Part shown: piece after piece, positions 24,907 to 37,429 of the stretch
Layout of the letters: each line of letters begins with the position of its first letter
Numbering within the stretch: position 1 is the stretch's first letter
From: Trichuris trichiura
Lineage: Eukaryota > Nematoda > Enoplea > Trichinellida > Trichuridae
Assembly (NCBI GenBank): GCA_037903355.1
Contig: JBAJFE010000042.1
Coordinates: 1,190,001 to 1,254,000 of the forward strand
Length of the DNA: 64,000 bases
Reading direction: 5' to 3'
Made by a program: the position numbers and the translations under genes
Notes under the pieces: generated by a model
The model's input: the letters and a program-made list of their open reading frames with translations, nothing else
Database searches by the model: none
Told to the model about the DNA's origin: nothing

Positions 24907-25334
24907 ATGACGCCGTTGTTACCCGTAGTTCTTTGCCTATTGTGGTATCTGCCTACAGCTGTGCGCCCAGACGGAAATACCGAATGCCGAATTGGTAATG
25001 GCTTACTTTTCTTGACGATATGAAAACTTACTCTAAATTTTCGTCGTAAACTGCTTTGTACAGTCAACTTTATTTGGATAGATATTGAACGCGTACGCTA
25101 AGGTGCACTGACCACCTGCCTGGAATTACCAACGAACTTCCAAGTTAAATGAATACATATTTTGTAGGTAACGCATGCAAGTTTGCCAAATGCTGTGATG
25201 GCATATGCAGATGTAATGGTTATCGCTATGGGCGATGCTCCAAATTTGGTGCGTCGATCACCAATTGCATGTGCACGAACGACATGAATCGCTGGCATGC
25301 ACCTCCCGATGGTTGCAAGCCAAAGCGCGCATAA
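24907..25334 (+). CDS. small secreted ten-cysteine peptide
   Basis: Two exons, 24907-24994 and 25168-25334, join in frame through a GT-AG intron of 173 bp and give 84 residues. The start ATG follows an AAA context and opens a clear signal peptide (MTPLLPVVLCLLWYLP), so the product should enter the secretory pathway. After about residue 20 the chain holds ten cysteines. The core spacing is C-x3-C (CDGIC), then G-x-C (GRC), nine residues, then C-x-C (CMC). That pattern matches the cysteine-stabilised alpha-beta fold and its gamma-core, as in nematode ASABF-type defensins and some channel-binding peptides, but with extra cysteines at both ends. The tail is basic (GCKPKRA). Role is inferred only: antimicrobial or other extracellular peptide. 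The antisense frame 25098-25457 lacks any such structure. Confidence 0.75.
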
Positions 25335-26088
25335 GCTGGGCCCATTTTCAAGGACTTTGCCACGAAGGTACTGTTGCGATCTAAACTTTCTGCTGAACAT
25401 GAAATCTTCAATAGCCTTTTTGCTTGGCCAAGAACTAATTGATTGAGTAAAAGCCATTTGACAGAGAACGGTCCTCTGCAGGGCGTTTGCGCAGAACGAC
25501 TATTTTAGGGCATTCATAGTCAAACCTGAATGCGCGATTACTCCCATTAAGATGTTCTAGACAGATTGAAATGCTTACTTTTCTAAGAAACGTTCTTTGG
25601 TTTGCTTTTTATTCTTTAAACAGCCATATTTTATCTGCAAGTACGAAGGATTTTTAAAATTAATTTCTTTTACGTTATTGTGAGCTATTCGTAAAAAATT
25701 TGCTTTGCTAAGCGAAGTGCCCAGCCATTACTGCATTCACAAAGACGTTGTCTTAAACAACTTCCAGCCGAAAATGGGACACCTTTTTCGGGAAAGTCAG
25801 CGAGACATTGACAGATTGTTCCTTTAACCATTAATGTAAACACTTAAAAAAGGGTGATGCATCCGGTGGAAATACAGTTTTGGACTTTCCGTAGTGTTAT
25901 TGTACTATTAAAAAATTGTGTGGACAATGTAAAGCTAGCTGGAAGTGAAAGTCATTTCACCGAGGTGCCACAACTTTTTTCTAAGGCAACAACAAACTTA
26001 TGCGATTTTAAGGAGAAACTGAGGGTCTTGTCTCCTAGGGGACCCACCGTCATACTGTAATTCTGCCAGCCATCCTTTCCTGCCCTTA
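25335..26088. other. intergenic, nothing firm
   Basis: About 750 bp after the peptide gene. One plus-strand frame of 68 codons (25854-26060) has no recognised motif, signal peptide or splice context. Confidence 0.4.
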
Positions 26089-26108
26089 CCTAAGCCTAAG
26101 CCTAAACA
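26089..26108 (-). repeat. short interstitial TTAGGC telomere-type repeat
   Basis: Read on the minus strand the bases give about three units of TTAGGC, the telomere unit of many nematodes. It is too short to be a telomere and lies inside the contig. Confidence 0.6.
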
Positions 26109-26132
26109 AAAGGCTTATGTCTTGGCTTAGAT

Positions 26133-26327
26133 TTGGGTAGGGGCAAAAAAGGGCGATTGGCATGCTCACCAGTAAAGGCACAACAAGTTAAAAGCATGCT
26201 TGCCAGAAAGGAACCTGCATTTCTCAGACGGTGGGGCCTCGAAGAGACAGTATCGGAAAAGAAGTTTACTATTGCATTAAACATACCTAAAATCTTGCTG
26301 AAGATCATTTTTAATGCAACTTTCTAA
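26133..26327 (+). other. short basic open frame, doubtful
   Basis: A 64-codon frame, preceded within a few bases by TTGGCTTAG (a possible acceptor), reads basic sequence such as KKGRLACSPVKAQQVKSML and ends at a stop. It has no recognised domain and no confirmed start. The rest of 26328-27171 shows only short AT-rich frames. Confidence 0.2.
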
Positions 26328-27171
26328 TGTATTCATGTTAAAAAATAGACGCTGCTTGTCTAAAATGAAAATGAAATGCCAAAAATGGACAATGAACAAT
26401 TTACAGTCTACTGAAAAGTAGGTTTTTGATTTGCAAGCACTGTACTTTTGTAGCAATTTTAAATTTCAAAAGAACCAATGGGAACACGTCGCCGTCCTGC
26501 TCTGACGCTTTTTACGCACTGATACATTAAAATCTCAGTAGAAGTGCCATTGCGTGAGGAAGAAAACGGAAACAGACTTTCCGAAATCGATATTTCACAT
26601 TTTTTTGAATGATATTAATAAACTGAACAGGACTGACATCATAAAAAAATTGATGCTAATAAGGTAACCGAATGTCGAAAAAAAAGTAAAGTACGTCGTT
26701 AGTGTTGGATAACTTTTTGACAATAGTCGGAAATGCGAAAAATTAGCTTCGCTAGCGACTGCTCCATCAGAGTGCAACCGATTTTGACGTATTTACATCG
26801 ACTGTGCAAAACTCACAAATTTACCAGAAAAGCCTTCCAGCTCAGGGGAAACGCACCTTCTCGAACCTGTTGCTTTGTAAGCTACGCACAACAAGACAAA
26901 CCGTCAGTATGTATTTGAATCAAGGGATTATATACATGCTCACTTGCGTCGTCACAAAAGCAGTCTGGACAAACGGAAATAAAGACTGCTTTAAAAAAAT
27001 TATACAAACATGTGTTTAACAAGCCTACTCGATTTACGCATTGGAAAGCAAGTACTGATTTCACATTGCGAATTCGGCGCAGATCACACGCACGAGTAAG
27101 CTCTTGTCATTCTTTCTGTTACTTGAAAACCCTAACCGAGTATAATAGAAACAATGATCAGTAAAACTTAC

Positions 27172-27632
27172 TCTGCTGACTGCAGCAACTTGTCGATATC
27201 TTCAAAGCAACGATGAAGTACCTTCGCGGAAGTTACTGCACGACTCCGTGCTTCAACGTGATCGCAAAAAAACTGTAAAATTAATGATCGACTATTGTCC
27301 GGCTATGGAAGCGGCTAATACGAATTGGAGAACGACCCGCGCAGTTACCGTAAGGGGATAAAATAATGACAAACCTGAAAATCATATTATAGAATTTATC
27401 TATGATGCATCAAGTTGAACGAATAGTAACTGTACACCGGAGTCTGTGAGTTCTTTCCGGATAACTTATGTTTTCTGCTGCAAAACAAATTTACATTTTT
27501 GGTGTTACAGTTTGAAAACTTACGAGCCCGTTACGAAAGAGCATCTGTTTAAATAACTAAAACTTCTCTGATGAGCTGAGTCCGCAATGCTATGTTGGCC
27601 GTTGAGAAACGTTACTGCTCGCGCTAATTCCT
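27172..27632 (-). other. two coding-like exons, spectrin-like helices, unassigned
   Basis: Two minus-strand exons look genuine. The first, 27564-27632, follows TTTGACAG and reads ELARAVTFLNGQHSIADSAH. The second, 27172-27272, follows TTTTACAG, reads CDHVEARSRAVTSAKVLHRC then FEDIDKLLQSA, and ends at a strong donor (GCAGA|GTAAGT). The heptad-like spacing, with an aromatic residue before an acidic run, resembles spectrin-type helical repeats. The two do not share a matching intron phase, so another exon must lie between them or one boundary is wrong. They lie downstream of GRAMD1 on the same strand and may belong to a separate gene whose other exons I did not find. Confidence 0.4.
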
Positions 27633-27790
27633 CTGTCAAACAAGTCAGAATAAATTAAATGTCATACAGCACCGCCGGTAGACCGGAATTCAGCAAAATC
27701 AAACGGATTGCCGTTCGCTACCACGTCTGTTAATTGACAAACCAAAAATAAAGGGGTAGTGCGTTTCAATGATTAGCTAGGCATGATTAG

Positions 27791-27862
27791 CCACGTGTTA
27801 ATGATAGGTAGGTAATGTAAAACAGTATCGCACAATTGTACCTACTCGTCATTAACACGTGG
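27791..27862. other. 72-nt hairpin, pre-miRNA-like
   Basis: The arms 27791-27814 and 27839-27862 pair: 14 perfect base pairs (ccacgtgttaatga with tcattaacacgtgg), a 3x3 internal loop, 7 more pairs, and a 24-nt loop. Size and shape resemble a microRNA precursor. It could equally be a tiny foldback repeat; no second copy was seen in the window. Confidence 0.5.
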
Positions 27863-28472
27863 TACCAACGAAGCAGAGGAAGCTTAACATTTGGACCGCA
27901 ACGCGACACAGAGATCGTGTCATTTAAAAGCCCTGCGAAAAGGGCAGCCCAATCTGAAGTATTCAGTGCTGTTCTTTGCCTACGACCGTATAGCTACGCA
28001 TGTGAGGTGCATGTACTGGTAAGCAGCATATGCGCAAAGGCTTAAGCTTATGAGAGGGCACAAAACATCAAAGGATAGAAAAATCTGACTTCGTCGAATT
28101 GGTTAGGGTATCTTGGCGTATTGTAACCTGCGCATCACATATACTGTTTCATTCAAGCAGAACATTCACCAACGTTCTTAGTAGGCGGATTATCTTGAAA
28201 AATAGAACAAGTTTAGGCTGAACGCTTAATAATTTGTTTTTCCATGTTTGTACGGGTCGACCGACAGGAAAATATTTGTAGAAGCTCTTTTAATGTATCA
28301 CCACCAGCAATGTCTTTAAAAAAAAGATGACTCGCGCAGTTGGACAACCATGAAGCGACCATCATAAAAAAGGTTCCTGAGAAACTATTCGTCAAACCGT
28401 TAAGGTGTACTTTATGGACGATTCCAAGATTGCCATACGCGTCCAGGTAAAACGAGTTGGAAAAAATTTTGA

Positions 28473-31400
28473 CTAAAAGGCAAAGTCTTGACTGCCATTA
28501 GTTGCGTTTAGCATTCTGTCCACTGTTTCTTGAATGGAAGCCTCAACGGCTCTGATTGTTCGCAGAGCCGAATCGAACAATAAAGCCAATTCCTGCACAT
28601 TGGACAAAATACGGCCGTGCTCACTGGTTTGATTCAACAGACTACGTAGAATGGACGGCCTGAAACAATAAACAGCACCATTCGCTTGAACGAAACAACC
28701 AATTGAACTTCTCTGTACTCTTCAATTAAAATGCGATAAAGTTGACGAGACAAAAGTCCCACGCTAACAGGAACGTTCTCGTTTCTTCTCTCTCTCGCTT
28801 CTTTGCACTGATTGTACAATATCAACAGGCAAATGACCACCAGTATAATCAATCTGCAAAATCTTAGTGTTTTCCCAAAGGAAGCAAAAATAGCACTTTG
28901 TAAAGGGATGAATAAGTATAATTTCAAAAATAACCACAAAAGGTTTTTTTCAAGTGGAGCATAGGAGCGCAAATTAAAAAACAACAGCTTTGTAGGGAAA
29001 AACAACCCACGTGTAATTATCTTTTAGTTGTGAGACGGAGTTGTCGAAACAACCCATATCCTGTCATCAACGGTAGGCGTTATGACCGAGGCTGCGATCA
29101 AGTTGAAAAGTAAACCATGTATAGCACACAAAACTTAAAAGCTCAATGATTTACGCAAGCTCTAAAACAGACGTATGTGTGTGCAAAATGAGGTTCCACT
29201 CGTACGGCTACGCAGAGGTTACCTATGCAGCAGCTCAGGGAAATCTTTATACGAAATAAAAATCTAAATAACGAGCCAGCGTTGACCAGTAAACAAAGCA
29301 TCGAAGTGGAAATATACGAAGCTACTTTTTGAATATTTTCATATTAAACATACACTCACATGTAACGGCTAAAGCAGTTTCCAAAACTTTGGTAAACTTG
29401 TACGAACGTTCAGTAGTACCTAATTCTTGTTTGCTTTAATTACAAGCGCCTTAAATGATATTAATGGATACTGAGTTGCATAGAAAACAACGGTATTAAA
29501 TTGACCCTTTACGAAAAAATTTGTTATTCTGACCCGCTACTCATTCCCGTGATTCAAAGTTAAAACGGAACGTTTTGATAATCTCTAAAAATGGAGTAAC
29601 AAGTTAGAATGGAAGTGAAAACAACGGCCTCACATTTTTTTATATTAAAAACTTTAAGAGTATAGATTGGCCTCACTTCGTCAAGCCTGGAAGCCCTGAC
29701 AATTGAAGTAAAAGAATCATTCATTGTTGCATTAATGAGAAATACCCGTCTACATGCGTAAGTGAAGCTTTACGCCTATGTTTCCCACATTCTGCTTTTT
29801 ATAGTAATGCATACTTACATTAAGATAATCATCTGCGCGTAGAACTCAAATCTTGAACTGCCGGACGTTGTGTCGCCACCTGAACATGTTGATGCAAATG
29901 AAAAAACCTCATTTGAAAGAAGTAACTTCGTACCTGAAGCTGCGACAACAGCCGCAACGCTACCCACAGAAATGCCGTCAATTTTACTTTCAACAGTCGA
30001 AGCCGCTGTTGCGTCCGCAGGAAACGTGCTGGCCAATCCAAGTCTATGGCACTCAAACTGAAGTAATTTCCCTAAACAGACAAAATAATGAGCAAACACA
30101 ACTTTAAAACTACATAACGTAATGACGAGAACAATCTTACCAAGGTCGGCAAAATGATTGAGCATGTTGAATAACGCATTTTTTTCGATAAAACCTACAA
30201 AACAAACAGTAATGAAGTGAGCGACGCTTTTACCGCAAAGAAAGTGAATACTTAACGAGCGAACCAGCTCATAGTTTTAATTATTATATTGTAAAACAAC
30301 TTCACGAAATGAAATTTTAACTTTCGGTGTTACTCCGCAAGCAGTTCCAAAAAGAAATAAAAACTGAATGACCGTCAATGCACCTTTGAAAAAGATGCAC
30401 CCTAACAAAGCAATAGGATTTGTAGCGGCGGGAACTCACCTGCAAACGCCCAGAACCAGAAGTTATCCTAAATGCTAACCATCTATGATCAAGTAAAATG
30501 AGCCAAAACAATCATTCTTACTGAACACATTTTTCCCTGCGCATTTTGTTAACAGAGCAAAAATGAAAAATATCACTACCATTAAGAAGACGCGGGACGA
30601 AATTAAACTTTGGTCCTACTTTGTCTCTGACCGTTCTGCACTCTTTTTACTGGCTGTCTTTTCTTTATTTTCTCTAGGCATCAGTTATCATATACTAAAG
30701 TGAAAGCATATTCCTACGTTTCACTGTAGTACGTATATGAAGCTTACAGGTGCCGCGGTTAATACATCAAGCCTGTGCTGCCTAATAGCGGCAACAAAGG
30801 GTGGATTCAAGCATTAAAGCTGAGAAAACGAGCTCAAGCTGTCATGCACTCATAGTTAGGTGATTGAAGAGAGTAGGCCAACGAAAAATTCTTTATCGAG
30901 CAGCAAGGAACATTATCTCTCCCTTATGATATGAAAAAATAAATATTTCCTTGGAGTGCACACCACAACTGCAACGATACTACCTTTAACTAAAAACCTG
31001 CAAATCAATAATTTGACACGGTGACCACTAGTACGCAAAAGCGGAAGAAGTTTTTTCAAGCACTCTGCTTTCAATTACTTTTCACAATGCCCCAACAACT
31101 TTTCCGATAGACCAACTTGCTGTTGATTCGCAAACGACTTTGACTTGAGGAAGTGCGAGTTAGGCAATACGTCAGCAGCACTTGAAACGCGTCGCTGTAA
31201 GGGATGCCGTAATTTTGTACTTCCACCTTGATTACATAGATTCTGCCCGCTTTGCTGCCGTCCACGCATTCCTGCAATACCGAAAATGGCAGCAAGCAAA
31301 AAACGATCTCTCGTCAAACGCTGAAACGCCGTCATCTCATAAGAGGAAAGGGAGAAGAAAAAAGATAACGCAACAAAAAGTACTTGCCTGCTTTTCAACT

Positions 31401-34400
31401 ACTTCGCACGTTTTCGGGGCGAGCGCATGGTTAACAGCGACTGAATAGCTAATCTGTCTCAATTTTGCACCCGTACTTCGATCGATCTTCCAATCGCTCA
31501 ATATCAAGTCTTCAAAGGAAAAAAGGCAAACATAAATTAGCATAGCTGCTATTTTCTTTCAAAAAAAAGCTAAAATCTCACTTTTAGTCTTCCGCAACTG
31601 TTGGAATTGGCGAAAGAATTCAGAGTCCGTGAACAACCATAGGAACAGCTGGTCAACGGACAAAGGGTAAACGCAATTCATTAATTCACGTCCTTCGTGA
31701 GTGACACAAGGACAAGTCACTTCTTCTTCGTCGTTTTCCGATGAATCCGACGACAGTCGAAGCTGCCTTGAGGTAGACGGTTCGGTTGCGGCGACTGATC
31801 GGACGTCATTTAAAGAATGACATTTGCTATCAAAGCGAGCTGCTGCGGATCTTTCCAACTGCGGCACCGCATCCACTGCTTGGTCATTACTTGGAGCAAC
31901 GTCATTGTTCGAATTATCGTCACCAATGACGAATAAAGGGAGGTTATTGCAAACGGCAGCGGGATCGGAACCTCGTTTTGAACCCAAACTTTTGCGAAAG
32001 CTCGAACGCTTGCGAACTCCCTCTTTGCTCAGTTTGGCACCGCTGGCGAAGCTGACCATCTACAAAGCAAAGCAGTTCAATAGAAATAAACGGAGAGAAG
32101 AACAAGTAGGCTACGAACGACTGAACGCTACGTTTGCGCATGGCTATCGGCTCAAGTTGGATAAACAGAAAAAACAGCAGAGAAAATAGTGCGCACAGAG
32201 AATGGTACGTTCGCAGGCGATGACTCAGACGCGACGCGTCGAGCTTTTACGATCTCAAATTTCTTTTCTCCGCTGAATGGAATGCGAATAGCGTAGACGT
32301 CACGTTGCGTTAAAACCAAAAGCTACGCAACTTTATCGCCACGAAGCATTTTAAGATATAAAAAAGCAAAAAACGCGCACCCTATACACGATTATTGACT
32401 TTGCTGCCTTTAAATGAACAACGTAGCCGCCAACTATGTTTGATCGCAAAAAAACAATTCTCCCTAAACGCGCTGCTTACACAATACACTACTATACTAC
32501 TACTACCCACTTCAAAATACTGATTTAGCTTTACGCTGTCAAGGAATGGAAGCGATAAGAAAATTCAAACTGCTCAGGAAGTAGGATGACGTGAACTTGA
32601 AAATATCTACCGTACCTCCTGGCTTGGAGTCTCGTCATCTTCGCCAGTCTCGTTTGCGGAATCGCTCATGTCTGCCTCTTCGTAACCGTGCTGTGCCCAT
32701 GACCACATTTCAACGGGATTTACAGCCTATAAGCATTATAACTAAAGTCATTAAACATTGAGCACGCCAACTGACAGGAATTGAAGTTAACCGATTTGTC
32801 ATTTGAACAATTGGTAAGGCAGCGATAGGGAAGAAAGGGTAACGCTTTCGCCTAGTGCACCGAGTATAATAGCGAAGAGCTCCCAGAGCTTACGCACTGA
32901 GCTTTAAACGCTGACGGACAACGTTAAGCATTATTTCAAACTTGAATTCGCTAAAACAAGCTGAACCGTTCTAGTTTTGTGACATTAAAAAAACTTTTCA
33001 TTAAACCAACATCGCATAGTTGCTGTGTAGCAAAAATGTCGCTTGCAGCTCTCAATGAAAGCGCATTGGAACAAACAGCCTAAAACCGCCAATAACAAAG
33101 CTATAACAGACGGAGAGCATTTTTACGCGGCCATCGCAAAACGAGTGCACATAATTATCTCGCGGAAGGCACATTCTGCTTTTGAAAGTATTTTTTCCGG
33201 AGCCTACTGGATTGAAGTAAGCCCCAAAGGGCGCATGCACACTCTACCTGATCAAGCAAAGCGTACTGCCATAGTCGAAATAGCATCATGTACGTCTTGT
33301 CCCGAGTAGACAAGGAGGTGAAAAACAATTTGTCATTATTTGTAGTAACTACCTGGAACAAACCAAGAACTGTCGTCGATATGGAGAGAAAAAAAGAAAT
33401 AGCGCTTACGTATATGGCATTGGGAATAATTTTGGCCGTGCGCTCTTTGGTTATGTTCACAATGTCCTTGTAGCGAAGTGTTACCTGACACCAAAGCGCC
33501 ATTAGTTCAAAGAGGCAAAAGCCCAAATGCCGACAACCGTACCATAGTTTCCCACCTGAATATGTTCGAATAGAAGCAAAGCCAGTTTTGAGATAGATAC
33601 AGTCGGCCGTGCAGAAGAATTTCTTTTTGATAGGCGCAAGAATAATCTGCCAAACTGGTTGTACACTTGCGAAGCAGTAATAAAACGCCGATTGAAAAAT
33701 TACCTATGACCAACTTTTCTCTTTCGGGAAGTTTAAATATTCTTTTAAATTCGCTACATCGTGTCTTGTAGGTTGGCGCCAAAAACTAAAAATGAAAAAA
33801 AAAATCAAGCGGCCGCAGTCGGGCGCCGACTGTGTTACATTCTTTAGCTGGTAGCCAACTCTGTTCTTACGCTTCCGACGTGGACATGGAGCGGACAATT
33901 GACTTTCGTACTTTTTATCCAATCTGAAGGATGACTTCAGCTTTGATTCGGAAAGGGGCGTTGATAGGCCGCTTGAAGCTCTGTCCGTATTGCCGCCGTC
34001 GGCTGAACATGAATGCAAGTGGCCTTCCCTAAAAGCCACCATAACTACCGCGACCCAAATACTGCAAGCCGAGAAGGCGCTGCGTTGGAACGACGTTTCC
34101 TATCGGAAGTCCGTCATTTTAAATTCGCTACGATAACTAGTGTTATTCGTTTTGGCAACAGTTTACCCGCCATCCATATACATAAACTAAGAATTAAGAT
34201 AAACAAGCAAAAGCCTTAAATCATACGGTCTCACGTGATTACGTCTGACTGACTGGCATTTTTTCAAAACAAGGAAAGCGGAATAAATATGCTGCAAAGT
34301 AAACAACAGAGAAGCAAATTGTAAGACGCGCCATTGACAACACTTTTTTAAGGGAAATTTTTTCGCCACATCACCGCGCGCGCGACGAGACATTACCTGA

Positions 34401-34548
34401 CATTCTTATGCTTCTGCTGCTGATCCTCCGTCGAAGTAGCCACAAGCAATGGACAACTTCTAACTTCGTCTGAATGGTCATTGGATGGCTGAGGGCAACT
34501 ATCGGCCGATGACGACGGTACTGCCGCCACTTCCAAGTTCGTGGTCAT
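28473..34548 (-). CDS. GRAMD1: GRAM/VASt sterol-transfer protein (Aster/GRAMD1)
   Basis: An ER-anchored protein that binds phosphatidylserine and moves plasma-membrane cholesterol to the ER at contact sites. Exon 1 (34397-34548) starts MTTNLEVAAVPSSSAD. After a basic Ser-rich segment (about 33830-34030) come the GRAM domain exons: YKTRCSEFKRIFKLPEREKL, LHGRLYLSQNWLCFYSNIFR, ITKERTAKIIPNAI and STRDKTYMMLFRLWQYALL (about 33250-33780). An acidic linker exon lies at about 32625-32730. The VASt sterol-binding domain starts in 31585-32059 (HEGRELMNCVYPLSVDQLFL) and continues at 31070-31300 (NYGIPYSDAF, SRLRINSKLVYRKSCWGIVK), then after a ~900 bp intron with FIEKNALFNMLNHFADLGKL (about 30060-30190). 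A Ser/Thr/Ala-rich linker is followed by a membrane helix (LIILVVICLLILY, about 28712-28855) and a helical luminal tail ending at 28473. Domain order matches animal GRAMD1. Some small exon limits are approximate. Confidence 0.92.
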
Positions 34549-37429
34549 AACCAAACTGATACAGCAGTGCTAACTGCGAACACGAGAATAGGTCAGTCCT
34601 TTTCACCGTCTATCTAAGCAATAAAAACATTTGTTAAATATACTAAAGATCAAAAATATACACGTATTGCACAACTTAACCTTTTTTCTAGCGACAGTAT
34701 TCAAACGCGATGCACGTTAACTCTAGCGCAATTGAGTCGAAATTCAACGAATCTATACGAGATGAAAATATAGCTCGTAAGCAAAGACCTAATTCACTTC
34801 TAAATGGTTGAGCCAATTCCTAATCCGCTGCGCCATGGGGAAAGTCGTAAAGCGAAAAAAGGAAGTAAACAACGCTTAACAAACATATCTTTCCCGATAG
34901 CGATAAAGAAAGCTCGTGTTCATTCGTCAAATGACGCAAACTGCTTTTTGGAAAAACAAATAAACTATGGAATTTTTCCGGGAACTTTTCGGAATAATAT
35001 ACGCGGAGTGATAGAACAAAAGCGGTGCAACTCTTCTTAAGAGGCTCAACTAGTCGCCATCAAGAAGAGTGCTTCAAAATTCGGTTCGCGCAAGGAAGAG
35101 AAGGTTCGAAAGATCAACGCTATCTTTACCACTACGCGTCGACGTGTCAATGTAAGCTTCGAAGCTAAGATTGACAGAAACAATTTTTCTAACACGTCTG
35201 GCAAAAATGAGCAACTTTCACTACGCTATACAAACAGCTAATGGACATGATGGTTAGTTGAATTAAAAAGCTCCGTCTACTGCCCGCCAGCAGCCAACCC
35301 CTTAACAGCAGCCGAGTGGGCGAAAACAAGTAAGTGACGTACGAATGAACCGTTGCTCGACGAATTTCACTGAAAGAAATTGATTTCCAATTACGCCGAC
35401 GCTCGTTGCCAACAAAGTTCGAAATAGCTGTCCAACCTAAGCTATGGATGGATTAAGCTTTTCGAATTTTTTGTACCTCTTCGCTCAACCATTCTAAACA
35501 TTTAACGCGGGTCGAAACGCTCAGAATTTTTCCCTTAAGCTCGTTGCTTCTTCCGGATGGGCATATTCTTAGAGTGCATAAATTATCGCTGCAGTACCCT
35601 ACGGCAAGAAAACGTAATTGGCAAAATTAGGAATGAAAAATTGAAATTTCAAAACGGCCCAAACCGACATAACAAATTGAATGAACAATCAAAGGGTTCA
35701 CTGTTGCGCAAAGTCTATTCGAAATCAATTCTACATGTAGGTTACACGCTTAGGCTACTGTGATTAGGCTCCTCGTCAGCCTAGCCGCGCTAAGCTGACA
35801 CACGGTTAGCAAATGCGACGTTCGAATGCAAGCAAACCTTAGGCAAGAACAGCGGAATTTGCCAAAGTGACATCAACACTGTTGACAAGCAGTTAGACAA
35901 ATATATTCACAGCTGAGCGTACGATAGCGGATATCTCGCTAAATAACAGCGAGTTGGACAAAAGGTTATCAGTTTTCGCAAACGCAAAAAAGTCATCAGA
36001 AAACGGTATTAATGAAAATTGCAAACAACGCTTCTTAGCGCAGTCGTCCCTACACTTAAGAATACATACAAAAATGGAAAACCCATCAAGAGAAAAAATT
36101 TTGTGAATAGGCTGCCAGCCTATCCGCCCCATATAAGGCTGAAGGTGTCCTCAAGTTAAACAACTTTCATGGCAACACGAGGACATGGTCAGTTCCTGAA
36201 AGTCAGACTGGTTTGGCATGTTCTAAAAAGTCGCAGCTCTTATTTGTAGCAACTTATAGAACTTCATATAGAATGTAAGGATGGTTATATACCTGGCAAC
36301 AGCTCGCTCAACACGAGTGCTTCAGACAGTAAAATGTTTTGCAAGTTCTGAAACAGCGAAAAATAGAAAAGGAATTATAACGAAAGAATAAATTTTCATA
36401 TTCCTTTTCAAAGTTATTATCATACCTAAAATAAAGCAAAGCTGTTTGATGCAGTCTACTTCAAGCACGTCACAGATAAGATAAGGAGGGAAATAAGTTG
36501 AGCTTACGAATTGTTCTTTTTGCCATCGATCAAAAAGGCTTAATGGGTTTCGTAAAAACGGAAAACAACAGGGAATTCACGCTGCTCAGCCAAAATTTTC
36601 GGAGGAATGTAAACGCAAGCAAAAATGCTACACGCAAACGTGGTTAAAACACGAGCAGCGAATATTGACAGCTGTCTCTTCAGTAATCATCGGTCAATTT
36701 TTGAATAGCGATCTTCAATAATCGTCGACTGGGGAAAGCGTAAACTTTTTGCCACAACGCTTTCGTCTGCCATCAAAGATTTAAAAGGACAACTTAAAAC
36801 GTCACTTGCAATGTACGCATTATGCGGCTTGAATGAACTTTTACAGACTTCGCGCAATCAGCCCATTGTACAAGCAGACGTTTGAGTTTCTTCAAGAGAG
36901 TAAGAAAATTTGCATAAACTTGGAGCGAAAACTTTCCAAACAATTATAATACGGAACAAGTAACTACGGACTTTGTTTAAGCGAACATTCATTGTACACA
37001 ACTGCCTGAAAAAGCACCTTCAAGCGAAATTCAAACGGGCAGACATTTTTGAGAAACAATCTCCTAACTAAAGTTGCTGAAGGACAAACGTATTTTCATT
37101 GCCTACTTTGGGCAAACGGGAAAACAGGCTTAAAAATTGACATTTTCATCAAAAAACTCTTACGAAAACGAAACTTTCTCCGTATTAGCATTATTTTCCC
37201 CTGATAATCACGATTGCGCTAATGCTTAGCACGGATCTACGCGAGCTTTTCCCTGGAGAACTACAAGGATTATTTGCATATTAAGAAAAGCGAAACGAAA
37301 TACATTCCTTCAAACAAGGTATACCCAATAGTTGGGCCCGAAGTGGACAGCGCAGAGCAAGCAAGTGTGAAAACTCACTGTACAAGCTACAATTTCTAGC
37401 ATGCCAAAGACAAAGGCGATGTTAGGTTC
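34549..37429. other. gene-poor stretch upstream of GRAMD1
   Basis: About 2.9 kb containing the probable GRAMD1 promoter. Frames such as 34804-35040 and 35557-35763 (plus) are short, without motifs or convincing splice context. No repeats were noticed. Confidence 0.4.

Noticed and set aside
25098..25457. Minus-strand frame of 119 codons over the secreted-peptide gene
   Set aside because: It is the antisense shadow of exon 2 of the peptide gene; it lacks a domain, and the sense strand explains the sequence better.
28213..28395. Minus-strand frame ending NMEKQIIKRSA just downstream of GRAMD1
   Set aside because: It can be reached from GRAMD1 only by ignoring a clean stop at 28473 and using a poor donor. 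WLSNCAS faintly recalls DIL domains but is not enough.
31824..32189. Plus-strand frame of 121 codons
   Set aside because: It is antisense to the GRAMD1 linker and VASt exon.
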